Assembly (NCBI RefSeq): GCF_002770595.1
Contig: NZ_CP022986.1
Span: forward strand, 2,790,001-2,854,000
Source: Chryseobacterium camelliae
GTDB lineage: Bacteria > Bacteroidota > Bacteroidia > Flavobacteriales > Weeksellaceae
Direction of reading: 5' to 3'
DNA: 64,000 bases
Below are positions 23,763-32,355 of the stretch, piece by piece. The position numbers and the translations under genes were made by a program. Numbering within the stretch: the stretch's first letter is position 1; every line of letters begins with the position of its first letter. Under the pieces are notes generated by a model. It ran no database searches and was not told where the DNA came from. It saw nothing but the letters and a program-made list of their open reading frames with translations.

Positions 23763-24630
23763 AGAAAAATGGATTCTCCTGGCGGTGCTGAGCATCATCT
23801 GGGGCTCTTCATTTATTCTCATCAAAAAATCCCTTGAACATTTCAGTCCGTATCAGGTCGGGGCTTTAAGGGTATTGATTGCCGGAATCATCCTTATGCC
23901 GGTTGCCATATCCAGATACAGGCAGTTTCCTAAACACCATCTGAAATGGCTCCTTCTGGCGGCATTCACCGGGAACTTCATTCCGATGTTCCTGTTTCCC
24001 ATTGCAGAAACGGAAGTCAGCAGCAGCATAGCCGGAATCATCAACTCCATGATGCCGATTTTTGTCATTATTGTCGGGGCACTGGTCTGGAAGTTTCAGA
24101 CGTCCCGGAAACAGATGGTAGGAACGCTGATCAGCTTTACAGGAGTTTGCCTGCTGGCTTTCGGTGGACAGGAAGGGACGGAATTTAAACTGATCCCAAT
24201 TGTATTGCTGCTGTTTGCCACGCTTTGCTATGCCATGAGTACAACAACCGTCAAGTCCAAGCTGATGGAAGTTTCTTCTACTGTTTTATCTGCTTTTGTA
24301 TTCTCTTACATCCTGTTTTTGCCTTCTCTGATTGCTTTGGCCTGTACGGGATTCTTCTCAAGCTTCAGTTTTACGAAAGACACGATGTTAGGCCTTATGT
24401 TCGTCAGTCTGCTGTCGGTATTCGGGACCGGACTGGCCATGATGATGAATTACAGGCTGCTTAAAGTCTCAACGCCTCTGTTTGCTTCCACGGTAACCCT
24501 ATTGATGCCGATCGTTGCGATCATCTGGGGCATTCTGGACGGCGAAAAACTCAGTTTCCTGCAGTTTACCGGTGCAGGGATCATTCTTGCCGGGCTGATC
24601 TTTTTAAGGGCTAAATCAGATAAAAAATAA
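23749..24630 (+). CDS. EamA/DMT-family transporter
   Basis: 293 residues, about ten membrane helices in two EamA halves (ILLAVLSIIWGSSFILIKK at the start; the second repeat from about residue 150). Exports small metabolites in known members; substrate not predictable. Start overlaps the aat end, so the two are co-transcribed; hairpin terminator just after. Confidence 0.9.
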   Translation: MNEDKEKWILLAVLSIIWGSSFILIKKSLEHFSPYQVGALRVLIAGIILMPVAISRYRQFPKHHLKWLLLAAFTGNFIPMFLFPIAETEVSSSIAGIINSMMPIFVIIVGALVWKFQTSRKQMVGTLISFTGVCLLAFGGQEGTEFKLIPIVLLLFATLCYAMSTTTVKSKLMEVSSTVLSAFVFSYILFLPSLIALACTGFFSSFSFTKDTMLGLMFVSLLSVFGTGLAMMMNYRLLKVSTPLFASTVTLLMPIVAIIWGILDGEKLSFLQFTGAGIILAGLIFLRAKSDKK

Positions 24631-24652
24631 ATCCTGCCGTAAAGGCAGGATT
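24630..24652. terminator. Terminator between convergent EamA and TPR genes
   Basis: Perfect nine-base stem AATCCTGCC / GGCAGGATT, loop GTAAA; T-rich on the minus-strand side. Confidence 0.75.
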
Positions 24653-24672
24653 GTGCTGAATATGATCAGATT

Positions 24673-26052
24673 TTAATTCTTCTTTTTTGCTTTGGTTTTC
24701 CCTCTTTTAATCTCATCTTTCAGGTAAGGATATTTTTTCTGCATATCCTGAACCAGGGATGGGTCAAGGTCTAATGCCCTGTTCAGGGATTCTGCCCCTT
24801 TATCCTGGTTTTTAAGATTAAAATAACAGTTGCTCAGCTGGTAATACAGCTCGGCCCTGTGATGGTTCTTCAGTGCTGCCTGAAGGACGGTAACAGCCTC
24901 TTCATATTCTCCTAACAGCATCAGTACTTCACAATAGGCGTACCAGTTGTAAAAACGGGAGGGCTCAGCCTCTACAAGTTTCTTCAGGCACGACAGGCTT
25001 TCTTCAAATTTACCTGAATCGATGAACAGAAAGGCAAGGCGCTTCTGGTAATCCAGGTTATTTTCATTCAGGTGCGTAGCTTCGCGTGCAAAGTGCAGGG
25101 CTTCCGTCATACCGCCCATTTCTTCATACAGGTAAGACTGCTCCATCATCGAAAGGTAGAATTGCGGGTCTTCCCTTAGCGACTTCTGGAAAGCATTGAG
25201 TGCCATAATTGGCTGCTTCATTGCTTTGTAGCATAATCCGATCTTGTAGAACGTAAAAGCTTTCGTATATTCCAGTTCCAGCATTTCCCCATAGATATCA
25301 ATGGCTTTGGCGTACTGGCCCAGTGCTTCGTAACAGGCTGCTTTATTGGCATAAACCCCTACTGAGCTTGAATTGATCGCAAGCAGATAATCGTATCCGC
25401 GGATGGCTTCCTCATAATTCTTTCTGTTGAAGTAGAACTGTCCGTATTCCAGCCATGCGGTCTCGGAGTAGGCAAATTCATCCAGGTAGTCATTAAGGAA
25501 AGTAATCGCCTCATCGCTCTTATTCAGGTCGCTGTAGCAGAGCATACAGTTCTCCAGCGCGTAATCATCGGTAGGATCTTCCTTCAGGGCACTTTTATAA
25601 TGTTTCAGTGCATTGAACGGATCGCCGAGGTTAACGTATTCGTCTGCGATAAAGTTGTTCAGGAAATTTTCCTCTTCTTTCAGTTCCAGCGCTTTTTTGC
25701 AGATCTCAATGGATTTTCTCGGGTTTCCGAGGTTTGAATAGTATTTCGCATAACAAACCAGGAAGTCCGTATTTTCCATAGAGGAACCTTTCAGCTCGTC
25801 AATCAGATCTTTGGCGGTGGTGTATTCTTCCCATTCCAGAAGGATCTCAAGTTTTTTTATTTTGATGTCCAGGGAATTGGGATGAAGCTTAAGCCCGTAG
25901 TTCACTGCCTGGTCTGCGTAATTGAAATCACCCAGCTCCAGATAATAAACAATGATGTCTTCCAGTTCTTCTGTATCGAAATAGAATTCATCCTGATTCT
26001 CCATCATTTCTTCGAACCGTTTTACCAGTTCATTTTCAAAATATTCTTCCAA
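24673..26052 (-). CDS. Tetratricopeptide-repeat protein
   Basis: 459 residues, start TTG 26052 (no in-frame ATG exists between the upstream stop and this codon; MEEYFENELVK is the natural beginning). About ten TPR units, for instance NEAITFLNDY-type and YAKAIDIYGEMLEL (about 253-266), plus a very acidic N-terminus and a Lys-rich tail (KRGKTKAKKKN). Soluble scaffold or chaperone-like protein; partners unknown. Confidence 0.75.
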   Translation of the reverse strand: MEEYFENELVKRFEEMMENQDEFYFDTEELEDIIVYYLELGDFNYADQAVNYGLKLHPNSLDIKIKKLEILLEWEEYTTAKDLIDELKGSSMENTDFLVCYAKYYSNLGNPRKSIEICKKALELKEEENFLNNFIADEYVNLGDPFNALKHYKSALKEDPTDDYALENCMLCYSDLNKSDEAITFLNDYLDEFAYSETAWLEYGQFYFNRKNYEEAIRGYDYLLAINSSSVGVYANKAACYEALGQYAKAIDIYGEMLELEYTKAFTFYKIGLCYKAMKQPIMALNAFQKSLREDPQFYLSMMEQSYLYEEMGGMTEALHFAREATHLNENNLDYQKRLAFLFIDSGKFEESLSCLKKLVEAEPSRFYNWYAYCEVLMLLGEYEEAVTVLQAALKNHHRAELYYQLSNCYFNLKNQDKGAESLNRALDLDPSLVQDMQKKYPYLKDEIKRGKTKAKKKN

Positions 26053-26354
26053 TAGTATCTTCTCCGTCAGTCCAATGTCCGAATGTTTCTTGCAGACCTT
26101 GGCTAACTATTTAATTAATATTATTTCTTCATTATACAGTACAAAATTGCATCTTTTTTCCGGATTTTCTTTTCGTAAGTTTCTATCTTAAAGATAGCGA
26201 AAAATCTATCAGGATACAAGTATATTAACACAATATAACATCAAACGGCGGATGATATACGGTGTTTTATATAATTAGATGCATCATTTACATTTATGTT
26301 AAATCTCCTTCCGGGTCCTTTTCCACAAATAGTATACTGCAATTTATCTATGCA
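26053..26354. other. Non-coding stretch between glmM end and TPR start
   Basis: AT-rich, about 300 bases; should hold the TPR promoter and the glmM terminator. A small inverted repeat GATAG(CGAAAAAT)CTATC lies near 26196-26213. No ORF or convincing terminator was found. Confidence 0.5.
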
Positions 26355-27737
26355 TCAGATCAGGCTCCTGATCTTAGCGATCATATCATCGCCCAGCCTG
26401 TCTGCTTCCGCCTGGGTAGCTGCTTCCGTGTAGATCCTGATGATCGGTTCCGTATTGGATTTCCTCAGGTGTACCCAGTTGTTTTCAAAATCAATTTTTA
26501 CCCCGTCTACCGTAGAGACTTCTTCATTCTGGTATTCCTGTTCCATTTTAGCCAGAAGGCCGTCCACGTCAATTTCAGGAGTAAGCTCTATTTTCTTTTT
26601 GCCCATGAAGTATTCCGGGTACCCGGCTCTCAGCTCAGAAACGGTTTTGTTTTCTTTGGCAAGGTGAGTCAGAAACAGGGCAATACCTACCAGGGAATCC
26701 CTTCCGTAATGCAGGTCCGGATAGATGATCCCTCCGTTCCCTTCGCCGCCGATAACAGCGTTCTTTTCTTTCATTAAAGTGACAACGTTCACTTCACCAA
26801 CTGCGCTGGCAAAATATTCCGACTGATGGTCCTGTGCCACGTCCCTCAGTGCACGGCTGGATGAAAGGTTGGAAACTGCTGCGCCTCTTTTATTTTTCAG
26901 CAGGTAGTCGGCTACGGCAACCAGGGTGTACTCTTCCCCGAACATTTCTCCTTTTTCATCGATCAGCGCAAGGCGGTCCACATCCGGATCCACGACAACG
27001 CCAAGGTCTGCCTTTTCCTTTTCTACCAGTGCACAGATGTCTCCGAGGTGCTCTTTTAACGGTTCCGGATTGTGCGGAAACTCACCGGTCGGATCGCAGT
27101 ACAGCAATACGGTTTCACAGCCCAGCTGGTCCAGCAGCATCGGGATGGCGATTCCTCCTGTAGAGTTCACGGCGTCCAGGACAATTTTAAATTTTTTAGC
27201 TCTGATGGCTTCCGCATCTACCATCGGCAGGTTAAGGATCTGCCGGATATGGATGTCGAACGCATCATTTCTGGTCTCGTATTTTCCGAGGTCATCGATT
27301 TCTGCGTAGTTGAAGTCTTCGCTTTCAGCAAGTGCCAGCACTTCAGCACCGTTTTCGCCACTAATGAATTCACCCTTTTCATTTAATAATTTCAGGGCGT
27401 TCCACTGTTTGGGATTATGGGAGGCCGTAAGAATGATACCGCCGTCCGCATGGAGTTCGGGTACCATGATCTCCACCGTAGGCGTGGTGGAAAGACCCAA
27501 GTCAACCACATGGATCCCAAGGCCCTGCAGGGTAGAGGTTACCAGAGAGGAAACCATCTGCCCGGAAATCCTTGCATCCCTGCCGATAACCAGCGTAAGG
27601 TCTTTTTTATTGTTTTTATTCTGGAGCCAGGTTCCGAATGCAGAGGCAAATTTCACCACATCAAGTGGGGTGAGGTTGTCATTTACTTTTCCTCCTATTG
27701 TTCCGCGGATTCCTGAAATACTTTTTATTAATGACAT
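26355..27737 (-). CDS. glmM: Phosphoglucosamine mutase
   Basis: 460 residues from ATG 27737 (MSLIKSISGIRGTIGG); an earlier in-frame start would add a 14-residue unlike leader. The catalytic phosphoserine loop is LTASHNPKQWNALK (about 98-111); the metal loop is DPDVDRLALI (about 243-252); the sugar-binding GEGNGGI (about 325) and phosphate-binding KSNTEPIIRIY (about 423) complete the alpha-D-phosphohexomutase fold. Makes GlcN-1-P for UDP-GlcNAc, which feeds the Mur enzymes encoded at 44778-53254. Confidence 0.88.
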   Translation of the reverse strand: MSLIKSISGIRGTIGGKVNDNLTPLDVVKFASAFGTWLQNKNNKKDLTLVIGRDARISGQMVSSLVTSTLQGLGIHVVDLGLSTTPTVEIMVPELHADGGIILTASHNPKQWNALKLLNEKGEFISGENGAEVLALAESEDFNYAEIDDLGKYETRNDAFDIHIRQILNLPMVDAEAIRAKKFKIVLDAVNSTGGIAIPMLLDQLGCETVLLYCDPTGEFPHNPEPLKEHLGDICALVEKEKADLGVVVDPDVDRLALIDEKGEMFGEEYTLVAVADYLLKNKRGAAVSNLSSSRALRDVAQDHQSEYFASAVGEVNVVTLMKEKNAVIGGEGNGGIIYPDLHYGRDSLVGIALFLTHLAKENKTVSELRAGYPEYFMGKKKIELTPEIDVDGLLAKMEQEYQNEEVSTVDGVKIDFENNWVHLRKSNTEPIIRIYTEAATQAEADRLGDDMIAKIRSLI

Positions 27738-27813
27738 TCTGTGTTTATTTAATTCTGATTGATTGTTTATCTCAGGCAAAATTAGATATTATTTGTGATG
27801 CCGCCACAGAAAG

Positions 27814-27966
27814 TTATGAACATCCGCAGTCCTTATCGCAGCTGTTCCTCTTGGAGCTGAACTTCTTGGGTGCAAAATTTTTCCTGAGCACCCTGAACAG
27901 AGAATAACACGCAAAGGCTACAATAAGCAGGACCAGGATATACTGTATGATTAATGAAGTGTCCAT
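27814..27966 (-). CDS. FeoB-associated Cys-rich membrane peptide
   Basis: 50 residues from ATG 27966, whose first base is the last of the feoB stop (TAATG). One N-terminal membrane helix (IIQYILVLLIVAFACYSLF), then basic residues and a Cys-rich end CDKDCGCS. Small proteins of this design follow feoB in many Bacteroidota and may bind iron at the inner face (FeoC-like). Confidence 0.85.
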   Translation of the reverse strand: MDTSLIIQYILVLLIVAFACYSLFRVLRKNFAPKKFSSKRNSCDKDCGCS

Positions 27967-29999
27967 TATTTTAAAATCTGGTATGCAAACATCGCTACAA
28001 AATAGGCCAAACCGGTCATCATGATCACCTGGAAGCCGGTCCATTTCCAGCTTTTGGTTTCCCTGTAGACCACTGCAAGTGTGGAAACACACTGCATTGC
28101 AAACGCGTAGAACAGCAGTACCGAAACTCCTGTGGCAAAGCTGAACACTTTTTCTCCGTCAGGCTTCACATCGCGTCTCATCTTATCAATCACCTTTACT
28201 TCCGGCGCATCATCTTCCAGGCTGTATAAGGTAGACATGGTGCCTACGAAAACTTCCCGGGCCACAAAGCTCGTTAAGATCCCTACGCCCATTTTCCAGT
28301 CATATCCCAGAGGCGCAATCACCGGTTCTATGCCTTTACCCATTTTGGCAAGGTAAGAATGATCCAGCTTCACATTCGTGGCCACCATTTCACCGGGGTT
28401 CTGTTTCGGGCCGAAATAGCTCAGGAACCAGATGATGATGCTCACGATAAAGATGATTTTTCCCGCTCCCGTAATGAAGTCCCAGACCTTGCCGAGGACC
28501 ATTTTGAAATCATAGCCGAACAACGGTTTTTTATATGTAGGAAGATCCATAACCAGGTACGTCTTCCCTTTATCCTTGATGAATGTTTTCAGCACCGCCG
28601 CTGAAAGCAGGGCAACAACAAAACCCAGGAGGTACATGCTCATTAAAACCAGTGCTTTGTATTTAATGCCTAAAAAAGTTCCGTCTGAAATAATCAGCCC
28701 GATAATGATGCTGTAGACCGGAAGCCTTGCAGAACACGTCATGAAAGGCGTCACCAGAATGGTCAGCAGCCTTTCCTTTACATTTTCAATATTCCTGGTG
28801 GAGATCACGGCAGGAATGGCACAGGCAGTCCCGGAAACCAGTGGTACGATACTTTTCCCGTTCAGTCCGAACGGCCTTAGCAGGCGGTCCATCAGGAATA
28901 CCACACGGGCCATATATCCGGAATCTTCCAGAAGGTAAAGGAAATATAAAAGGATCCCGATCTGCGGGGCAAAAATGACAATTCCTCCTACACCCGGCAC
29001 AATTCCGTTGGATATAAGGGAATTAACGGGTCCTTCAGGCAGGTGTTCCGCACTGAAAGCAGACAGCCAGGCAAAAAATTCATCAATCCAGTTCATCGGA
29101 TATTCCGCCAGGAAAAAAACGCTCTGGAAGATGATGAGCAGGATCAGCATAAATACCACATAACCCCAGAACTTATGGACCAGTACCCTGTCCAGCTTTT
29201 CCGTAAGCAGCTCTTTGAACTGCGGTTTTTTGGAAATCACATCCGCAAGGATCTTGTCTACCGTCTGGTATCTCCTTACGGTTTCCTGTACCTGCAGCCT
29301 TTTAGGAACCAGGCTTTTAGCGTCGGGCTCATTGATCAGCTCCATGGCAGACTGTATGCGTTCCAGTTCTTTTCCCAGGGAAAGGTTGATCCAGGCTCTG
29401 TATTCATTGTCCATCCCGTGATGGGAAGCAATTTTCCGGATAAAATCCTTATGTTCAGACGGGATCTCGAAAGAGATGTGGTCAGATGTGACAAAACTGT
29501 TGCTGAAGACCGCTTCTTTAAGATCACCGATCCCGATCTCTTCTTTGGCATTGGTCTGGATAACAGTAATGCCTAAAGCACGGGAAAACCTGTCGATATC
29601 TATGGTAATGCCCCGTCTTTCCGCCTGGTCGATCTGGTTAACTACGAGGATCATTGGGATGCCCAGGTCCTGGATCTGCTGAAACAGGAGCAACCCTCTT
29701 TTGAGGCTCAGTGCTTCAAGGATATAAATGACCCCGGCATAGTTCTGCTGTTCTTCGATCAGGAATTTTGAAAATATCGCTTCATCTTCGGAACTCGGAT
29801 AGATGCTGTATGATCCGGGTAAATCAATGACCTCAACAACTTCATCTTTATAGTTGTAGTGTCCTGAATGACTGGCTACAGTAACCCCGGCGTAATTTCC
29901 GGTTTTCTGTTTTTTATTGCATAAAGTATTAAAAACCGTTGATTTTCCTACATTGGGGTTTCCCACGAGGAGGACCTGTTTTTTTTTATTTTCCTGCAT
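27966..29999 (-). CDS. feoB: Ferrous iron transporter B
   Basis: 677 residues. The G domain has G1 GNPNVGKST, G3 DLPGSYS and G4 VNQID in the first 130 residues; a membrane part of 8-9 helices with two Gate motifs (for example SGTACAIPAVI near 390 and FMTCSARLPVY near 420) follows. Imports Fe2+ across the inner membrane, driven or regulated by GTP. Overlaps feoA by one base. Confidence 0.96.
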   Translation of the reverse strand: MQENKKKQVLLVGNPNVGKSTVFNTLCNKKQKTGNYAGVTVASHSGHYNYKDEVVEVIDLPGSYSIYPSSEDEAIFSKFLIEEQQNYAGVIYILEALSLKRGLLLFQQIQDLGIPMILVVNQIDQAERRGITIDIDRFSRALGITVIQTNAKEEIGIGDLKEAVFSNSFVTSDHISFEIPSEHKDFIRKIASHHGMDNEYRAWINLSLGKELERIQSAMELINEPDAKSLVPKRLQVQETVRRYQTVDKILADVISKKPQFKELLTEKLDRVLVHKFWGYVVFMLILLIIFQSVFFLAEYPMNWIDEFFAWLSAFSAEHLPEGPVNSLISNGIVPGVGGIVIFAPQIGILLYFLYLLEDSGYMARVVFLMDRLLRPFGLNGKSIVPLVSGTACAIPAVISTRNIENVKERLLTILVTPFMTCSARLPVYSIIIGLIISDGTFLGIKYKALVLMSMYLLGFVVALLSAAVLKTFIKDKGKTYLVMDLPTYKKPLFGYDFKMVLGKVWDFITGAGKIIFIVSIIIWFLSYFGPKQNPGEMVATNVKLDHSYLAKMGKGIEPVIAPLGYDWKMGVGILTSFVAREVFVGTMSTLYSLEDDAPEVKVIDKMRRDVKPDGEKVFSFATGVSVLLFYAFAMQCVSTLAVVYRETKSWKWTGFQVIMMTGLAYFVAMFAYQILK

Positions 30000-30253
30000 T
30001 AATTCAATTGTTCAACAATGATAAAATCTCCTTCTTCTTCACGAAGGGCGATCCGGCTTCTCTCCTCCCCAAACTCCACATACATCGGGCCATTGAACGG
30101 GGCCTGATACAATATTCTGAAAATGGTTTCCGGAAGGAGGCCCATTTCTATAATCTTATTAGGCATTTTCAGTTGATGGTTATCATAGCCCAATATCTTT
30201 CCCACTCTGTTTCTGGGAAATCCGCTCAGCTTATGTAAATCTTTCTGTTTCAA
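29999..30253 (-). CDS. feoA: FeoA family protein
   Basis: 84 residues, SH3-like fold: KVGKILGYDN-type start, KIIEMGLLPETIFRILYQAP and a C-terminal IALREEEGDFIIVEQL. Annotated from TTG 30253 because no in-frame ATG precedes it. An ATG at 30263-30261 is out of frame; removing one T from the six-T run (or adding two) would fuse it as MQFLKQKDL. First gene of the feo operon. Confidence 0.85.
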   Translation of the reverse strand: MKQKDLHKLSGFPRNRVGKILGYDNHQLKMPNKIIEMGLLPETIFRILYQAPFNGPMYVEFGEERSRIALREEEGDFIIVEQLN

Positions 30254-30272
30254 AAAACTGCATTTTGTGATG

Positions 30273-30280
30273 CAAATATA
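30273..30280 (-). promoter_or_regulatory. -7 promoter element (TATATTTG) of feo operon
   Basis: Minus-strand exact match, about 19 bases before the TTG start at 30253, giving a leader of only a dozen bases. No Fur-box-like palindrome was recognised. Confidence 0.5.
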
Positions 30281-30324
30281 CGCTATTTAAATTTAATCTA
30301 AATAACAATATTGCATGAAAGAAA

Positions 30325-30356
30325 TCAACCCAAATACCTGGGCGTATTTGGGTTGA
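30325..30356. terminator. Hairpin between GLPGLI gene end and feo promoter
   Basis: Perfect 13-base inverted repeat TCAACCCAAATAC / GTATTTGGGTTGA with a six-base loop. T tract is weak; likely terminator of the minus-strand gene ending at 30389. Confidence 0.65.
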
Positions 30357-30388
30357 ATAAAGTATCTAATGGGGTCAGAGGGGGTAGG

Positions 30389-31323
30389 TTAGTTATTTTC
30401 TTTTCCTACTTTTTCCACTTTTCCTACATTCAGTTTCTGGTATGGCGGCTCGATAGGATTGTCGCTGGAGTTGAAGAAATCCTTGTACATTTTTTCCTGT
30501 TTTTTCAGCATATCACCAATGGTTCCGTCCATTCCCGGAATGGTCTTGGACATCATTTCCTGGGTCAGCATTGGCCTCATAGTCGCAAAAGGATCTTTCT
30601 TGAATTCATTGAATGTTTTTTCAAACTTCTCCCTTGGCATTTCGGTAACCTTGAGGTTCATCCCGGAAATCTTTTCTGCGTAGGACAGTTCTTCCCAGTT
30701 AGGAACCTTTTTATTGCCCTGGAGTACCCAGGAATAATCCTTGGCCTCATCTTCTATTTTTACGATCAGACCCGGAAGCCCTGAGAATTTGTAAGGACCA
30801 TCCTGGAACGGAAGGTCTGTACTGAACCATGCGGTCCACTTTCTTCCTCCAAATTCTGTTGTAGCCTTCTGGGCGTTGTAAGCACCGATCTTTTCTTTTC
30901 ATTCAGGATTTTCCAGTCGAATTTAGGCGTTTCATTATAAGCGATGCTCATTGGAGTAAAACCGCTGGAGATCCTTTCGATGTACTGGATTTTCATACCC
31001 GGATACAGCTTTACGATCTTTTCTGAAAACTTAGGCATCCTGATGGATTTGCTCATATCCTTGAATACCCCGGATTTCTGCATCGCTTCTACCTGGATTT
31101 TGATAATGGAGTCCTGGCCGATCACAGTATAATCCCTGTACACCGATCTGTCTTTTACAATATCCAGCGCCGTAAGTACTTTTTCAGTTTTGGCAGAGTC
31201 TTTTTTAGGCTTAAAAGTCAACTCATAAAAAAAACGGTTGGCTGTTTCTTTGGCATCTTTTGAATCCTGTGCCATACCAAAAGTAAAAAGACCTATCAGT
31301 AGTATTGAAAATAGTTTTTTCAT
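30389..31323 (-). pseudogene. GLPGLI family secreted protein, one-base frameshift (copy 1)
   Basis: The first frame runs from ATG 31323 (signal peptide MKKLFSILLIGLFTFGMAQ) to the run of T at 30891-30894; the protein then continues in another frame as KIGAYNAQKATTEFGGRKW, DGPYKFSGLPGLIVKIED and on to 30389. One extra A on the coding strand restores about 311 residues, and the span is one base short of a multiple of three. The GLPGLI motif defines a Bacteroidota family of exported proteins of unknown function. Related, distantly, to the two copies at 35693 and 36521. Confidence 0.8.
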
Positions 31324-31405
31324 TTTAATTTTTACTAATAAGTTGGTAAAAGCAGGAATATGTTACAGTTTTTTCCGGTTTATTTTTTAATGGGCGGAAG
31401 ATAGC

Positions 31406-32164
31406 CTAGTCTTTCTGGATTTTAAAATTCCTGGTTTCCGAAGCTGTACCGATTTTGATCATATACGTTCCCGCAGGCAGTGATGACATATCGAGCGCTG
31501 TTCTTTTCTGTCCGGGCATAAGGTTGATCAGAAGTTTTCCGGAAAGGTCAAAAACACGGATATTCCGTATGACAAGGTTGTTTTCGATATGAAGCATATC
31601 TCTTACCGGGTTCGGATAGTACTGTAAGGCAGATTCTTTTCTGATATCCTTGGTAGACAGGGCGTTGTTGACAACCGTCAGGGTGTAGTCCCTGGTTTCT
31701 CCGGATCCGAAGTTCGAGCAGGCATTGCTGCCGGTGACAGAACTGCCGTATGCCCTTGTTCTGAACCTTATTTTAAGCGTTCCTGAAGGAAGACTGGCCG
31801 GAATGTTCAGCGTAGTCGTATTTTGTGTCGTCATGGAATTGACCACGGATGTAAATTCATTGCTTTCAAAGGTCCCGTTATTGTTATAATCCATCCAGAG
31901 GCCGATGACAGCTTCCGAAGAAGTGGAAGTGTAGAGTGAATATGACTGTCCTGAAATAAGGGTTGCCGTGGTCTGCCCGGAAGCCGGATATTCATGGTAA
32001 AAGGTGGTCTGGGCATTGAATGTGTTGTGGTCAAAGGTGGTATTGTTGATCTTTACAGTAATGAACCCGGGATCTGCATCTCCGCCGAGATTGGTGGTGC
32101 AGGGTGTATTTTGCGCATTCATAAGAGCTCCCCAGAAGAGAAAGACGGTCAATTTTTTTTTCAT
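31406..32164 (-). CDS. Secreted protein with GEVED-type domain and type IX sorting domain
   Basis: 252 residues. Signal peptide at residues 1-17; a GEVED-like domain around 40-165 (VIGLWMDYNNNGTFESNEF, TLKIRFRTRAYGSS, FGSGETRDYTLTV); then a C-terminal T9SS sorting domain (ALQYYPNPVRDMLHIEN ... GTYMIKIG ... RNFKIQKD, about 180-252). The tail is recognised by the Por secretion machine, so the protein is exported to the surface or medium. Function of the GEVED part (a putative sugar- or protein-binding module) is unknown. Confidence 0.88.
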   Translation of the reverse strand: MKKKLTVFLFWGALMNAQNTPCTTNLGGDADPGFITVKINNTTFDHNTFNAQTTFYHEYPASGQTTATLISGQSYSLYTSTSSEAVIGLWMDYNNNGTFESNEFTSVVNSMTTQNTTTLNIPASLPSGTLKIRFRTRAYGSSVTGSNACSNFGSGETRDYTLTVVNNALSTKDIRKESALQYYPNPVRDMLHIENNLVIRNIRVFDLSGKLLINLMPGQKRTALDMSSLPAGTYMIKIGTASETRNFKIQKD

Positions 32165-32312
32165 AGATAAATTTTAGACCGCAAAAATACTAAACAAATT
32201 CAATAATGCAATAATGTTGCAATAATTTAATATGGCCTTGTTGAATATTACGTGTACTCTTTTTTCATGGTGTTGCATATTCCTGCATTCCGTGTCGAGG
32301 TATATCAACAAA

Positions 32313-32335
32313 AAACCAGCCTTCAAGGCTGGTTT
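32313..32335 (-). terminator. Intrinsic terminator of the outer-membrane barrel gene
   Basis: Stem AAACCAGCC / GGCTGGTTT with a five-base loop, followed on the minus strand by a T run; 20 bases after the stop at 32356. Confidence 0.8.
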
Positions 32336-32355
32336 ATGATTACTTAAAGAGTGAT